Shown: positions 1 to 10,996 of the stretch, piece after piece | How positions within the stretch are numbered: the stretch's first letter is position 1 | Layout: each line of letters opens with the position of its first letter | Assembly: GCF_964204645.1 (NCBI RefSeq) | Contig: NC_134033.1 | Location: forward strand, 6,172,231 to 6,236,230 | Direction of reading: 5' to 3' | Source: Tubulanus polymorphus | Taxonomy: Eukaryota > Nemertea > Palaeonemertea > Tubulaniformes > Tubulanidae | DNA length: 64,000 bases | The notes under the pieces: generated by a model | Told to the model about the DNA's origin: nothing | Seen by the model: the letters and a program-made list of their open reading frames with translations, nothing else | Database searches by the model: none | Translations under genes and position numbers: made by a program

Positions 1-437
1 CGGTAGATCAATTTTTCTCTCGACGGACACATATGTTTACATAGTCAGCTATATAATAGAGTACTGACCATGTGTCACTCAGTTTTTAGGGTTAGGATCT
101 TAATCTGTAGCTAACTCTGATTTTTCTTAGAAACCCCCAAAATCCGACTTACTCAAAATCGGAATTTTCCTAAGTGGGACATTTTACCATGATCCCGACG
201 TGTCCCGACTTCCCAGTACGCCAGTTCTACGTACAAACAACAGACATCACTAATATTTGAACTACCAACAGAGTAGTTGTTTTAGTTGTTTTATCGGTGC
301 ACATTCAAAACATAGGCCCTACTGAATCTTAAATCAAAGTTTCTCTCAATTTCAAGTTTGGCAATTAGGCGTTCGAAAACCAACTAGGCCTACAAAGGAC
401 ACAAAAAAGGCAGTTGACCATTGAAAACAATTCTTAC

Positions 438-567
438 CGACGAGCAGAACGCTGACGAAATATGCCAGAGACCGAACAACGAATATCCAGGAGATCTGAT
501 GAACACTCGTATCAGTCAATTCCTGTAGATCTAGTAACATCGGACCGGGATACGCCAATCCCAAACC
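438..567 (-). CDS. MFSD4-like paralog A, coding exon 2
   Basis: The exon is bounded by a TTGTTTTCAG acceptor and a GTAAGAATTG donor. It encodes GLGLAYPGPMLLDL, then the ISWIFVVRSLAYF segment, and ends SVLLVG in phase 1. It is about 90% identical to paralog B exon 2 at 28559-28688, and the similarity continues into both flanking introns. Confidence 0.85.
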
Positions 568-2926
568 CTGAAAACAATTAACAACTTCCTTATCAAGTCT
601 ATTTAAGTCTAAAAATAAAGAATACTATGTATATGAGTAGTTAGCGATGTTTCAGACTCAAATGCTGAGCCACTTTTGGCTTAGTTATTGCTCATAGCAT
701 TTGATTTGAAACATCAAAATATGTATTTCTTCATCATTTTTGTCGAATATATCAATACTCAGTACGTATATATAGGCCTAGGCCTAATACTTGTAGGCAT
801 GATAGCGTTAACTAAAGGCTGGCTTATGTCGACAAGCAACGCGACGCCTACCGACGCGACAGCGCTCAGATTCGCAGCAACTGAGGCCGACTAGCAGGAT
901 ATGAGATCCTCCCAGTTGCTTCCCTGCTTATGTCGGTAGCGATTACTAGCAACTGCAACGGCTCAAATGGTCACGTGATAAGCATTTTCAGAAAAAATTT
1001 GAATTATTAGGAAATATACTTCTATTAGAAAAGCTATTTCTTTAAGACTTTGATCTTTCTGATTCTGTTTTGAATACAACGTGCTAGCGACATCTTTAAA
1101 GATGGCCGCTCACACCATAATTCTACCAATTTCGTTTCTAGATCTTCGGTCCAGTCATCTGCCGTGCTGAAAGTTTGGTTTACGTTTTGAACTACTTGAA
1201 TTTGAAAGTTTATGACTAATTACGAATGACGCTAACTATCGGTGATAATTTGTACTATGTATATGCAGTCTCTCATTGGCTGGAACCCCTGCGCTCAGTT
1301 CCGTCGCGTCGCAGATGAGCTTATGTCGGCTGCAATCGAAAGCAACAGCCTGCCTACCGTAGGCCGGAGTAGAACATGGGCAACTAGCCGGATACGGCTT
1401 GCGACGAGTCGGTAGGCGTCGCAAGCCAGCTTATGTCGAACCGATTGAGGAGCAACTGGCGGCCTCTCGTAGGCCGCTAGTTGCCGCTAATCGGCGATAA
1501 ACCCAGTTGCGTCGGTAGGCGTCGCGTTGCTTGTCGACATAAGCCAGCCTTAAAATGATGCTGCATCGGAAAAATAATTAACCCGGTGGCTGCGGTTACA
1601 GAGCGTGATAGCTCCGGTTACGGAGTACAGTTTTAGCGCATGTGCAATACAGTAAAATTCTGACTTGTAATATTGGGATTCGAAATCAAACCAAACAGTA
1701 GTAGAGTGCTTTACCCACTGCGCCACAGCTGGAGATCAGGTGAGTTAATTTATATAAACCTCATTAACCCTAACCCTATTCTGGTCTGAATACCAGTCGT
1801 TCTTTACAACGTCTGACGCTAAAGTATCATATAGGCTAGAGGTTAACTCACTGTTAATTGCAATGCAACAACTGATTTTAGTGTCAAATCAAACCTTTGT
1901 ACTCAAATAAATAATTAGTTAGGCCTACCTTGTTGACTTAGAAAACATGTTTAATAACAATATTTTCGATGATTTAAACCGTGAACCGGAGAATTTATTG
2001 ATTTGATTTGAATTGATTGCCACAATCGGGATTTCCAATTCGGACTAGATCAATATAGGCCTACTGTGAAAATACAATAGGCCTATGTCTCTCTAAAATT
2101 ATTCTAAATGTTATTTTTTGTTGATAAAATGCATTAATTTTGGTCAATTTTTACCTCAAGAATTTGAAACAAGAATATCTGCATTGGCACCAATGTCAGT
2201 CCAAGTTCAAGTCCGAATCCGTAATTTACACTCCCATCATGCAACTCGAAAAACCGCCATATTTGTTATGTTGCTTCACTTCAACCATTTTTTGAGGCGA
2301 CTAGTCAAAAGTTTTGAGCTAGGCCTACTATGATCGTCAAAAGCTACTTAGGATTACAAATTTATGCACAAACAATAGTTAACTTCCATCTGATTACAGG
2401 ACAGTGAATTTGAAAAAATTTATGGTGTTTTAAGGGGTGAAATAGACGCTCAAAGCCTCGTCCCTCAAAATGAGGGACGAAAATTAACCTTATATGAGCA
2501 CTTTCGCCCTAAACGTTGTTTGTAGAACGACAGCTAGGTACTAGACTAACCGGTCACCTCTCCGCGTAAACGGTTCAATCAATTACATTAAATATCATTG
2601 TTTCAGATTCAAAATGTCATCAGCAATTCATACATTGCCATTGGTTAATTTTAAAATATCTTCACTAGAAAGATTTTAGCCTGGATTCTGTCAATTAGTA
2701 GATTGCGCCATCACGAGAGGTGCGGATCTGCACTTTTACCAGACTAACCCTATTCCTTCTTGCACGTGCATGTGTATATATAGTGCAGATTCCCCCGTAG
2801 GCCTAACTGGAGCCAGTTTGAATAATTAAATATCCACTTAATCAACAATATATTTACCAGTGCGAAATAAGTGACGCACAAACAAAAAGAAACGACCACT
2901 TCTTGTTTTTTCTGGCGGAAATTCAT
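438..2926 (-). CDS. SLC60/MFSD4-type MFS transporter, paralog A (5' part of gene)
   Basis: This is the N-terminal part of a major facilitator superfamily transporter of the MFSD4A/MFSD4B (SLC60, sodium-dependent glucose transporter 1-like) group, a multi-pass membrane protein. Two coding exons are visible: 2926-2858 (start codon, 23 codons) and 567-438 (130 nt). The joined N-terminus gives a short basic head (MNFRQKK), TM1, the family-typical GLAYPGPMLLDL stretch and the ISWIFVVRS segment leading into TM2. Exon 1 ends in phase 0 and exon 2 in phase 1, exactly as in paralog B at 24.2-34.4 kb. The remaining exons would lie left of position 1. The two introns carry recent TE insertions. Assignment to MFSD4A rather than MFSD4B is not decided by this fragment. 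Confidence 0.8.
816..1550. mobile_element. MITE with ~40-bp TIRs and TAA target duplication (PIF/Harbinger-like)
   Basis: The element starts AGGCTGGCTTATGTCGAC and ends with its reverse complement; inverted identity runs about 40 bp. It is flanked on both sides by TAA (813-815 and 1551-1553), the target duplication typical of PIF/Harbinger. Variants of the GGCTTATGTCG motif recur inside. No transposase ORF is present, so it is non-autonomous. Confidence 0.75.
1675..1732 (-). repeat. tRNA-related SINE fragment
   Basis: The minus strand shows a box A-like TGGCGCAGTGGG and a box B-like GATTTCGAATCCC about 40 nt apart, the layout of a tRNA-derived Pol III promoter. There is no closable acceptor stem, so it is not called as a tRNA gene. 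Confidence 0.5.
2858..2926 (-). CDS. MFSD4-like paralog A, coding exon 1
   Basis: This exon runs from the ATG at 2926-2924 for 23 codons to a CTG followed by a GTAAAT donor. The peptide begins MNFRQKKQEVVV and ends VTYFAL, forming the start of TM1. It was too short for an ORF scan and was found by its similarity to the region 34283-34351, which has the same length and the same start and donor positions. The start is chosen because both paralogs share it. Confidence 0.75.
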
Positions 2927-4386
2927 CTCTGTCGACGTTGATGTAGCTGTAGTTGTTGTAGTAATGCCAATGTCTTCGACATCTAGTGATCGTCCCAGAA
3001 TTCTAGCTCTTTTTTATCAATTATCGTCCCAGTATTAGATTGGTGGCTGGCTTAACTTTATTTATCTGTTCGCTGCTGTCTTTTTCTCCGTCTCAGTTGT
3101 TTCTATCTTTAGCCGTTATTCCGAATGTGACTGTAAAATAGACCAGCTAAGTATCTCCACTAGTAGAACTCGGAATTCGAATAAATTGTATTATTTTATT
3201 TGGCTTTCTACTGCTCTGGGCTTAGTAGGTAAGTAAGCCTTTTAGGCTACTTAGTCACGTTTATAATAAAAAAGAATCACGCGCTTGCTTGCTCGCTGCT
3301 GCATATGATCCAATCGGGTGCAATTTTCGCGCGACGGTGACACAATTCCAGCAGCAATTATTGCGTGTGACCCTAATACTGCTCCTCTAGCTATCACAAT
3401 TTTAACCATATGAGTCATTCTGCAGATTTTCAAGAACCTGCCCTGAGAGTCCAGTGGTTTGAATCAATAGAAAATGAAAACTATTCACCAGATTGAGCTG
3501 AAACGGTGGCAAATCAAGGTGATCGGGATATTCGGATTCAAACTAAAGTTTTCGAACAAGACTACGCTGTATTTTAAATTTATTTCAGAAACTAACTAAA
3601 ACATACAAATACTTTAAACCAAATTTAGCTAAAACAGTTGCATGTCAAGATGATAGGGAAACAAAAGTTTCATATGCGGAATGCTCATTACATGTATTTT
3701 CGCTAAACTATAAGAAAATACAATTGGAATGGGCATTTCCCAACAAATTAAGAAATACAAATACTTTTCATAGAAATAAAGAAATTGAATTTTTCTCCGT
3801 GGGAACATTTTTATCAAAACATATATATATTTCGTCAAAAATTTCATCTATAACCTAAATGAAAAAGAAGATTCACAATCAATCTAAGGAATAGAATTTT
3901 GCTGCACTATGTTTGGTAATTAATGATAACGATGATACAAGTTTTTGTAACAATTTAATGAAATCATAAAATTCCAAGCGGCGCTGTTTGTATTTTATAA
4001 TTTACAATGAAATTCTGTTCGAATTTCTTTGCACTTCACTTTCCTATGTTACCTTTGCATACGTATTTCTGTGTATACCTGTTTGCATCAATAGATAAAT
4101 GAACGCACTTGTGTTGAATAACAAAGTCCTTATCGAATCGTAATTAAACTGGCTATCGGCTCGTTCACACACACTGAATTTCGCAGAATGGGAGGTGACG
4201 AAGAGATTAGGAGAGCACGCAATTACTCATTATATCAATAGGCCTTCAAAACATTTGTCGAATTTCTAGCCTGATTTTGTTAATATGCGTAGGCCTGTAG
4301 CCTAGATTGTAAATGTAGGAAAAATGTGTTTTATCAAAATGAAAAAAAGAGAAAGTTTAGGTGATCAATGAAAACGAGGATATATT

Positions 4387-4463
4387 GCAGCAGTTGAACT
4401 GGCCTCCCAGGGCAGGTTGATATCTGCAGAAGTTTAACTGGCCTCTCAGGGCAGGTTGATATC
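4387..4463. repeat. Tandem duplication of a ~37-bp unit
   Basis: Two adjacent copies of a unit containing AACTGGCCTC and CAGGGCAGGTTGATATC differ at about four positions. Confidence 0.75.
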
Positions 4464-4474
4464 AGAAGTCAAAG

Positions 4475-4570
4475 ATGTAAAAATCCCCCCGGTAAAATTC
4501 CATCCGGTAAATATCCCCCCGGTAAAAATCCCCCATAGGTAAAAATCCCCCCCCCCTGGTAAAAATCCCC
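4475..4570. repeat. Short tandem repeat, GGTAAAAATCCCC-like
   Basis: About five imperfect 14-18-bp units of GGTAAAAATCCCCC run in series, including a run of ten C. This is low-complexity sequence. Confidence 0.7.
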
Positions 4571-5339
4571 GCAAATTTGATTTCACAGCAATCATCAACA
4601 AAATACTTCAATATTCTTATGTTGAAAAACTTATAGTAGTTTTCACAAATTTCAGATTTTCCGTGATGTTTTTCATAATATTCACCTTGGATAAGCAATG
4701 ACTTTGACCAAGCTACACGTGCATAAAATGACATTATTCTGTGACTGATTTAAGTTGGGCTGCACTCAGGTAATAAGCCTAACGAAAAAATAATATGAAA
4801 CCGATCAACCAACCTCTACCCAGCCAGAGAATATAATCAGCAGAATTACAATAGATTATCTGCGAAAGCCGTAGAAACTCCCGAAAAATTCTGTTGAATT
4901 AGAATATGCAGTGTATTTAAACCCACCGATATGATTTAAGCGGACGACACAAATTGTTTATCTGAGTGATTAGATTAGATATGCTTTGAAATTAATATAA
5001 ATCACCATTTATACTTTCCGTCGTCGGTTAACAGACTACATGACTTTTTGAAAATACATTTCTTATTATGAATGAGTTTTCATGACGAGAGAAATGATTG
5101 ACGACCACAATGATTGATTCGGTCAATAGATGAACAATTCTTGAAGGCCTACTCGTTTCAAGATCTCGGATTTTCACAACCACAACAGTTCCAGTCGAGT
5201 TGGATGATGATGATAGGCCTAATTAATTTCAAATGCAAAACTTCATTTATACACGCGTAGAATAGAAAATTATACACATTGATAAAACATAACTTCGAAA
5301 ATGATAAACGAGGGGACGGCTCGAACGTTATAGGCCTAA

Positions 5340-6008
5340 AGGCCTTTTTATGAACACTCGACTATATTCGAGTATGCAAAACGTTTTTATGAGCATGGAT
5401 TATGTCATAATCCGTCATTTTTATGAACATTGGTTATCATAACCGATTAGCATACTCAGCATACTCGCTCGGCGAGCAAGTATGCCGATCTTATCTAATC
5501 CAACCGATATGAGGCCTTTTTATGAACACTCGATTAGTATATTCAAGTATGCAAAACGTTTTTATGAGCATGGATTATGTCATAATCCGTCATTTTTATG
5601 AACATTGGTTATCATAATCGATTAGCATACTCAGCATACTCGCTCGGCGAGCAAGTATGCCGATTATCTAATCCAACCGATATGGTGTTCTCGGTAGAAG
5701 TCGCTGCTGACTGGGCCATAATTGAATAATTTCTACCTGGCGTTTTTATCAACCAACATACCCGGTTATGCTAATTGACACTAATCGGCTATATAATCTA
5801 AATAGCTAATCTATTTCGATTTTGCTGGTTCATAAAAAGGCCTATGATGGTGTTCTCGGTAGAAGTCGCTGCTGAGTAGGCCATAATTGAATAATTTCTA
5901 CCCGGCGTTTTCATCAACCAACATACCCGGTTATGCTAATTGACACTAATCGGCTATATAATCTAAATAGCTAATCTATTTCGATTTTGCTGGTTCATAA
6001 AGAGGCCT
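5340..6008. mobile_element. MITE with TAA target duplication and an A-A-B-B internal layout, upstream of HYPK
   Basis: The element has termini AGGCCTTTTTATGAAC and GTTCATAAAGAGGCCT and is flanked by TAA (5337-5339, 6009-6011). Inside, a block of about 170 bp (5340-5512) is repeated almost exactly at 5513-5683, and a second block of about 160 bp (5684-5843) is repeated at 5844-6008. Each block-A copy starts with the left terminus and each block-B copy ends with the right terminus. It stops about 50 bp before the putative HYPK TATA box. Confidence 0.7.
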
Positions 6009-6061
6009 TAAGTCTGGTTACCGGTCTCTATCTTCATATTGAATGGGACAGGCAACCAGTC

Positions 6062-6069
6062 TATATAAG
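6062..6069 (+). promoter_or_regulatory. Putative TATA box of HYPK
   Basis: TATATAAG lies 67 nt upstream of the HYPK start codon. A start site some 30 nt downstream would leave a 5' UTR of about 40 nt. This is an inference from position only. Confidence 0.35.
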
Positions 6070-6135
6070 TAATGGCAATCATTGCTAGACAGTCCACGGC
6101 GCCACCACCCGGTAACCCGGATTTGATGAGAAAAA

Positions 6136-6318
6136 ATGGCGACGAAACTTCAACAGCAAGCCGGTGGCGATTCCCCTGTAGAAAATACAGCGCACGAAGA
6201 AGGCGATGACGCGCCGGACTCTAAATCAAAACGACCGGCGAAACATGACTCGGGAGCGGCTGATTTAGAGAAAGTTACTGATTATCACGAGGAAGCTGAA
6301 ATAACTAATATCGGAGAC
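6136..6318 (+). CDS. HYPK: HYPK exon 1
   Basis: This exon covers 61 codons from the ATG (context AAAAAATGG) to a GTAAGT donor in phase 0. It carries the conserved KHDSGAADLEKVTDY block. Confidence 0.95.
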
Positions 6319-9300
6319 GTAAGTTTTTATCAATTCAAAATTTGAATGAGAATACTAATAGTAATACTAATATATATAATTTGAGTAATACTAATATATA
6401 TAATTTGAATCAAATTATATATATTAGTATTACTCAGAAAGTATATTTTTGAAGTGTTACCTTTTTCAACCGTGTTTTGGCCCTTGTCATCCCTAACGCT
6501 GGTAGGCTATAAGCTCATCTGATCATACAAAGCTCGTAGTTCGTAGGTAGAGCTGGGTAGATCACTTTGGATAGAACCACTTAAGAACTGGATTACCCCC
6601 CTACCGTTTACTGCACAGTCAGGAACACTTTCCAAAAACAGCTTATTCTGCCAATTTCGGCGTTTTCCGCCAATTACGGCAGAATCAGCCGTTTATGGAT
6701 CACTCAGTTTTGAAACTTTCACAGTCGTTTATGGCTTAATCAGCCAGTTTCAGCTCACTAAGTTTCGAGTTTTGCTTTAAAGTTTTTTGCGCACTTCTGG
6801 TTCAATTAGCGCATGTTGCCGATGACGTCATAATCTCGAGCAGACAATAAGCTTTCATATGACGCTAGGATGGAAATTTTTGAGCTAGGTAAAGTGGTCA
6901 AATTTACGTTTTTCTAAATGATTACGTCATATGAAGCCCAAAAACTCCGGGAAAACTCTCAAAACTACTACAGCATGAAACAAGTTTATTTATCATGATT
7001 TTTGTTAAAAATAAATTTGGGAACTAGTTTTAAAAACTATTATAAAGTTTTCAAGTAAACGTTGCCATGGGTACACATAAAAACATTCGCCATTTCTGGC
7101 GTATTCCGCCGTTTTTGGCGTAGTTAGTTTTATAATCATAAACTATTAAGCCATTATTGGCAGTCCCCTTGTTATATATGAGGATTCCCCCACCCACTTA
7201 GACGTTTCCCCTAGTGTCTACGCTGTACTTTTTTCGGATTAAAATAATTAATTTGCTGAGGTGAACGGATGTGTTAATATTATATGTTAAAAATAAAATT
7301 ATTTGTTAAAAATAAAATTATTATTATTATAATTATCATTCTCATAAGACAAATCAATCATGGATGTATAAACTAGTGTATCAAAAATCTAGTTTTAAGT
7401 TTTGCCCATGGTCTTATCTTGCCTAATAAAGCATAGAATGGTCGAGGGATATATTGGACTGCATATGATGTTGGTTAATTGAAGGTAATTAACATCTTCG
7501 ATGCCTCCAAGCTAATTGATGGATTCTTGTGATGGATAGTGATTGAATGAATTGGTGGCCGATGACGTTACAACTCAAAATCGATAGGCCTACAGCTGTA
7601 TCTAGACTCATTTCAAAATACAACAAACATTTTCGAAACAATTTGGGATACATGTATGTATATATTTATTTCATAGAATACAGGTATACAGAAAGAACAG
7701 AATTCAAATACATTTGCCATCGGAAACCCATACATTTATATTTAATTCTTTCTTGAAGCCTGGAACGGATCAATGAGATTAATTTTTCGGCGCAAATATA
7801 CAAATGTATGCCAGCAGAAAAGCGATGATGTCATAATAGGGACTCCCATCGAACTAAGCATTATAAATAGCACCTGTAAAACTATCTAAGCTAAAAACGC
7901 CGTTTCTGGCGATGTAGTTTTAAAAACTGTAACAGCTGAAAACGGCGGAAATGGCGTTTTTTAAGAACAAGCCAAAAATGGCAGAAAACGCCGATTTCGG
8001 CTAAATTGGCAGAAGCAGTTTAAAACTGAGTAATCCATAAATGGCTGATTCTGCCGTTATTGGCGGAAAACGCCGAAATTGGCAGAATAAGCCGTTTTTG
8101 GAAAGTGTTCCTGACTGCTGCAGCAGTACGGTTACTGTCTGATTATAAGAGGATGATAACTCACAATATACCGATTGAAAGTTTGAAAATCGAGAATTTA
8201 TTCAATCAAAAATTACCGGGTAATTAGAAAGACACATCGATTCGATTTCACACTGGAGATAATCGTCAGGTGTGAGGGAACCTAAAACAAGGGTTATACA
8301 GGGAGAACAGGTTAATAGTAAATTTCTGGGTATACATACAGCAATTATACATACATGTAGCCTAATTAGGGTTGACAAGGCATGAAGAAGCTATAATATT
8401 TACTTAGAAAGATGCGAAGCAGTCTGAATGCTGTTCAAACCGCTATCTGGTTGCTGTCTAAATCGCAGTTAAGTCATTACTGACTTATTTCCAGTTTGTC
8501 ACTGTCTAAACCATAGTCCCATTGCTGTCTAAATGGCAGTCTGGTTGCTGTCTTACTTAACTAGAGCCTGTTGCTATCTAAACCACAGTCTAGTTACTGT
8601 CTAAACTTTAGTGGTTACTTGCCTCTTCAGTAGTCACTGTGATGTCATCATCTAAGCTGCGCATGGTGTGGCAGGACTTCGCACCATGGCAAGTCTCAAT
8701 GTCATCAGGTTCGAATCCCTACCGGGGAAGATGTTACTCACTAGACCTCAGTCCGGCCAGTTTATCTGGGTGGTGGTGGTAAGTTCTCACCACTGAACTA
8801 GGCCTAGTATTTTTGTACTACTAGTAAATGTTCCATAGAAATGTTGAATCCCTTCTTGATTCATGGTGTTTGCTGCCTAAATTCTTAAGTCTTCATTTTA
8901 GTAGATTCATTGTTAATTGAGTGCTTTTGTTTTTGTATTGTAGGCGATGAAAGTCGTCAGCGACAATGCTGCTCAAGAAGCCATGGAGAAACAGCAACGT
9001 GAACGAGAATTATCGAAAGTAAAAATAAGAAAAGAAGATGTTGATTTAATCGTAAGTGTTCAGAGTTTGTCCACCAGTCTCCTACTGTACATATTTGTAT
9101 TCAGTGCAGGTATTGAACCACCGCACGCCCCTCAAAACAGCTATTCATCATGGTACATGTAGCACGGATCCTGGATGATCAGTTTTTGAAAGTATGTTGA
9201 TAAAAATTTTATCAACATAAATACAAGACATCATACATTTAATGTATGATGTCTTGTATTTATAGTGAACTTTCAATTAGAAAATGTCTCAGGCGAAGTC

Positions 9301-10996
9301 CTGAACTCGTGTAAAATGTGGACGATCAGTTTCTGGAAGTCCACAGAAATGTCTATTATCGCAATGAAAGAGGATTTCAACAATTTCATGCTAGAACCAA
9401 CTATGTGTTGAGCAGATTCTCTGGTGCCCTGAAAAGTTTGTTGTTACAAGGTTCCCAGGGGTGGATCCAGACAGGGCAAGTCCACCCTATTTTTTGTGGA
9501 GCAAAGAATTTTTTCAAGGCACTGTATACCTATGTAGTGGTATAAAAAGAAGTAGTTTGCTCAATGCTGATGGAGGATTGACCAGATTTCCATCACGGAA
9601 TGAATTATTTTCTTTCTATTAGGCTACATTGCAAAAGTATGCTCAGAATGCACATCATTCACATCTAATTTTCCAAAATCCCCCAATGGCTTCACGGTTT
9701 CGGCGCCCGCGCTTCCCTGTCCAAGTATTATATAACAACTTAATTGCCTTTATTTGCATCCCCCTTTTTCAAAATGCTGGATCCTCCCCTGGTTCCACTG
9801 TGCCAAGCAGACATCATATCAGCCCACTTAACCGCTTAAAAAAACTGATCTTCTTGGTCTCCTGGGCTAGATTTTATAGACTGGTGTTAAAACTTTAACC
9901 CGGGGGGTTAACTCAATTCATTTTCAATTGATTTAACACCAGGGTGGAAGATAATGCCAGTCTATAAAACCGGCCCTGTATTACAATGCTGAACATTAGA
10001 TAGCGCTGCCGGTCGCAGGACTGCAACCTTGTAAATCAATGTTTACATGTTGAATTTAATTAATACTTTAAGTTATGGTTCACAACTTAAAACACGTTCA
10101 AAAGACTGCTCCCCAAAGAACAGAGCTTCACAAAAAAATGACTGACTTTTCCCTGATTTTAAAGAACAGCATGCCTTGCAGGGAAAATAAATCTGGAATT
10201 CCCTGATTTTTCCCTTTAACAAAAACAGTTCACACGTCATTTATAAAAGTTTCCAGTTTCTAGGCATAAACCGAATTTGTAATGTAGTGTAAAGGATATA
10301 AATTTTCTTGGAAAACCACTGAATTACCGGTTTACCAAGATATACATTACCGATTTAGAAAGAAAGAGTCTACTGTAATTGGGATATGCAAGTGATACGC
10401 ACTCTTCCCATCCTCGCTTGCCAGGGGTCCGGTATCACTCCCGAACTCGCTTCCACCAGCCCCCTGGCCTCACGAAGCGTGATTTCCTTACTGGCGCTGT
10501 TGCGCATGACGTCATATATCGATTTGCGAAATACTTCCTTGTTCGATAAAACGTTCGCTGATTGGTCAATTTAACGGGAAAACCAACAGAAGTCTACTGA
10601 CGGTCTGTTACAAGCACTGTGATTGGTACGACCGGATTCTGGTCGGCTAGTAACGACTCCAACGACTCGTGAGGTCAAGGGGTTCAGGGAACAGCTTTAG
10701 CGTAGTGGGTTCGAATCCCTTGACGGGTGAAGATGGACTCTGGTCTATGGACTCTTCCTCGAAATTTTCTCCTTGCTTTGAAACTCCTTATATCCAGACC
10801 AGTAATGATCTATAGGGACCCTGTTAATGCAGAAACCCGTTATCGCTGCAGCTATTAATAATCAATTTAATTCATTGTCATTGCTTTTTAAATTTTACAG
10901 GTTCGGGAAATGGAAATATCGAATGCTAAAGCGGAACGGATACTACGCGAACATAAAGGAGACATTGTACCAGCTCTAATAGAATTAACTAATTAG
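6136..10996 (+). CDS. HYPK: Huntingtin-interacting protein K homolog
   Basis: HYPK is a small, charged protein that binds the NatA N-terminal acetyltransferase at the ribosome exit and has chaperone activity. Three exons (6136-6318, 8944-9051, 10901-10996) join in phase 0 to give 128 aa; human HYPK is about 121-129 aa. Residues 1-61 form a low-complexity acidic head containing the hallmark KHDSGAADLEKVTDY. Residues 62-97 hold the charged helix with RERELSKVKIRKEDVDLI. Residues 98-128 complete the UBA-like domain, VREMEISNAKAERILREHKG through PALIELTN, matching the vertebrate C-terminus closely. All splice sites are GT-AG. Intron 1 contains a 1.5-kb transposon. No competing gene model fits. 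Confidence 0.97.
6383..6435. repeat. Perfect 26-bp palindrome in HYPK intron 1
   Basis: Arms 6383-6408 and 6410-6435 are exact reverse complements around one base. The left arm also repeats the sequence just before it (from 6360), so a tandem copy and an inverted copy lie side by side. Confidence 0.85.
6616..8117. mobile_element. 1.5-kb non-autonomous DNA transposon with ~100-bp TIRs and 5-bp target duplication CTGCA
   Basis: The left end CAGTCAGGAACACTTTCC and the right end are inverted copies over about 100 bp. CTGCA flanks both sides (6611-6615, 8118-8122). The TIRs and subterminal regions are dense in variants of GCCGTTTTTGGCG in both orientations. There is no recognisable transposase; the short ORF near 7547-7756 looks random. 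The superfamily is undetermined. Confidence 0.75.
8430..8630. repeat. Degenerate tandem repeat, TTGCTGTCTAAA unit
   Basis: Six to seven degenerate units of about 28 bp built on GTTGCTGTCTAAAcCGCAGTCT occur within HYPK intron 1. Confidence 0.55.
8655..8745 (+). repeat. tRNA-related SINE fragment
   Basis: A box B-like GGTTCGAATCCC (near 8709) is preceded by a degenerate box A (GCGCATGGTGTGG). The following body GGGGAAGATG resembles the copy near 10.7 kb. Confidence 0.45.
8944..9051 (+). CDS. HYPK: HYPK exon 2
   Basis: This exon covers 36 codons between a TTGTATTGTAG acceptor and a GTAAGTG donor. It encodes the coiled, highly charged helix ending KIRKEDVDLI. Confidence 0.95.
9193..9263. repeat. 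Two overlapping perfect palindromes in HYPK intron 2
   Basis: The first palindrome (9193-9219) has 13-bp arms and the second (9217-9263) has 23-bp arms, each around a single base. Together they could fold as a double hairpin. Confidence 0.8.
9868..9972. repeat. Short inverted-repeat element, TTTTATAGACTGG ends
   Basis: TTTTATAGACTGG at the left is matched by its reverse complement at the right. An inner pair, TGGTGTTAAA/TTTAACACCA, is also present, giving a possible MITE of about 105 bp. Confidence 0.5.
10685..10745 (+). repeat. tRNA-related SINE fragment
   Basis: GTAGTGGGTTCGAATCCC matches a Pol III box B, followed by a GGTGAAGATG body as in the copy at 8.7 kb. Confidence 0.4.
10901..10996 (+). 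CDS. HYPK: HYPK exon 3 (terminal)
   Basis: This exon covers 31 codons plus a TAG stop after an AATTTTACAG acceptor. It encodes the end of the UBA-like domain, finishing PALIELTN. It is too short for an ORF scan and was found from the expected family C-terminus. Confidence 0.95.
   Translation, partial: VREMEISNAKAERILREHKGDIVPALIELTN

Larger units (their letters stand above)
568..2857 (-). other. Intron 1 of MFSD4-like paralog A
   Basis: This intron holds a TAA-flanked MITE (816-1550) and a tRNA-related SINE piece (1675-1732). Elsewhere it is AT-rich, with many AGGCCTA motifs and no recognisable exon. Confidence 0.6.
2927..5336. other. Intergenic region between divergent MFSD4-like A and HYPK
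   Basis: I see no coding exon here. The stretch is AT-rich and holds a 37-bp tandem pair (4387-4463) and a cluster of GGTAAAAATCCCC-type short repeats (4475-4570). The promoter of the minus-strand gene should lie near 2950-3200, but no core motif stands out. Confidence 0.4.
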
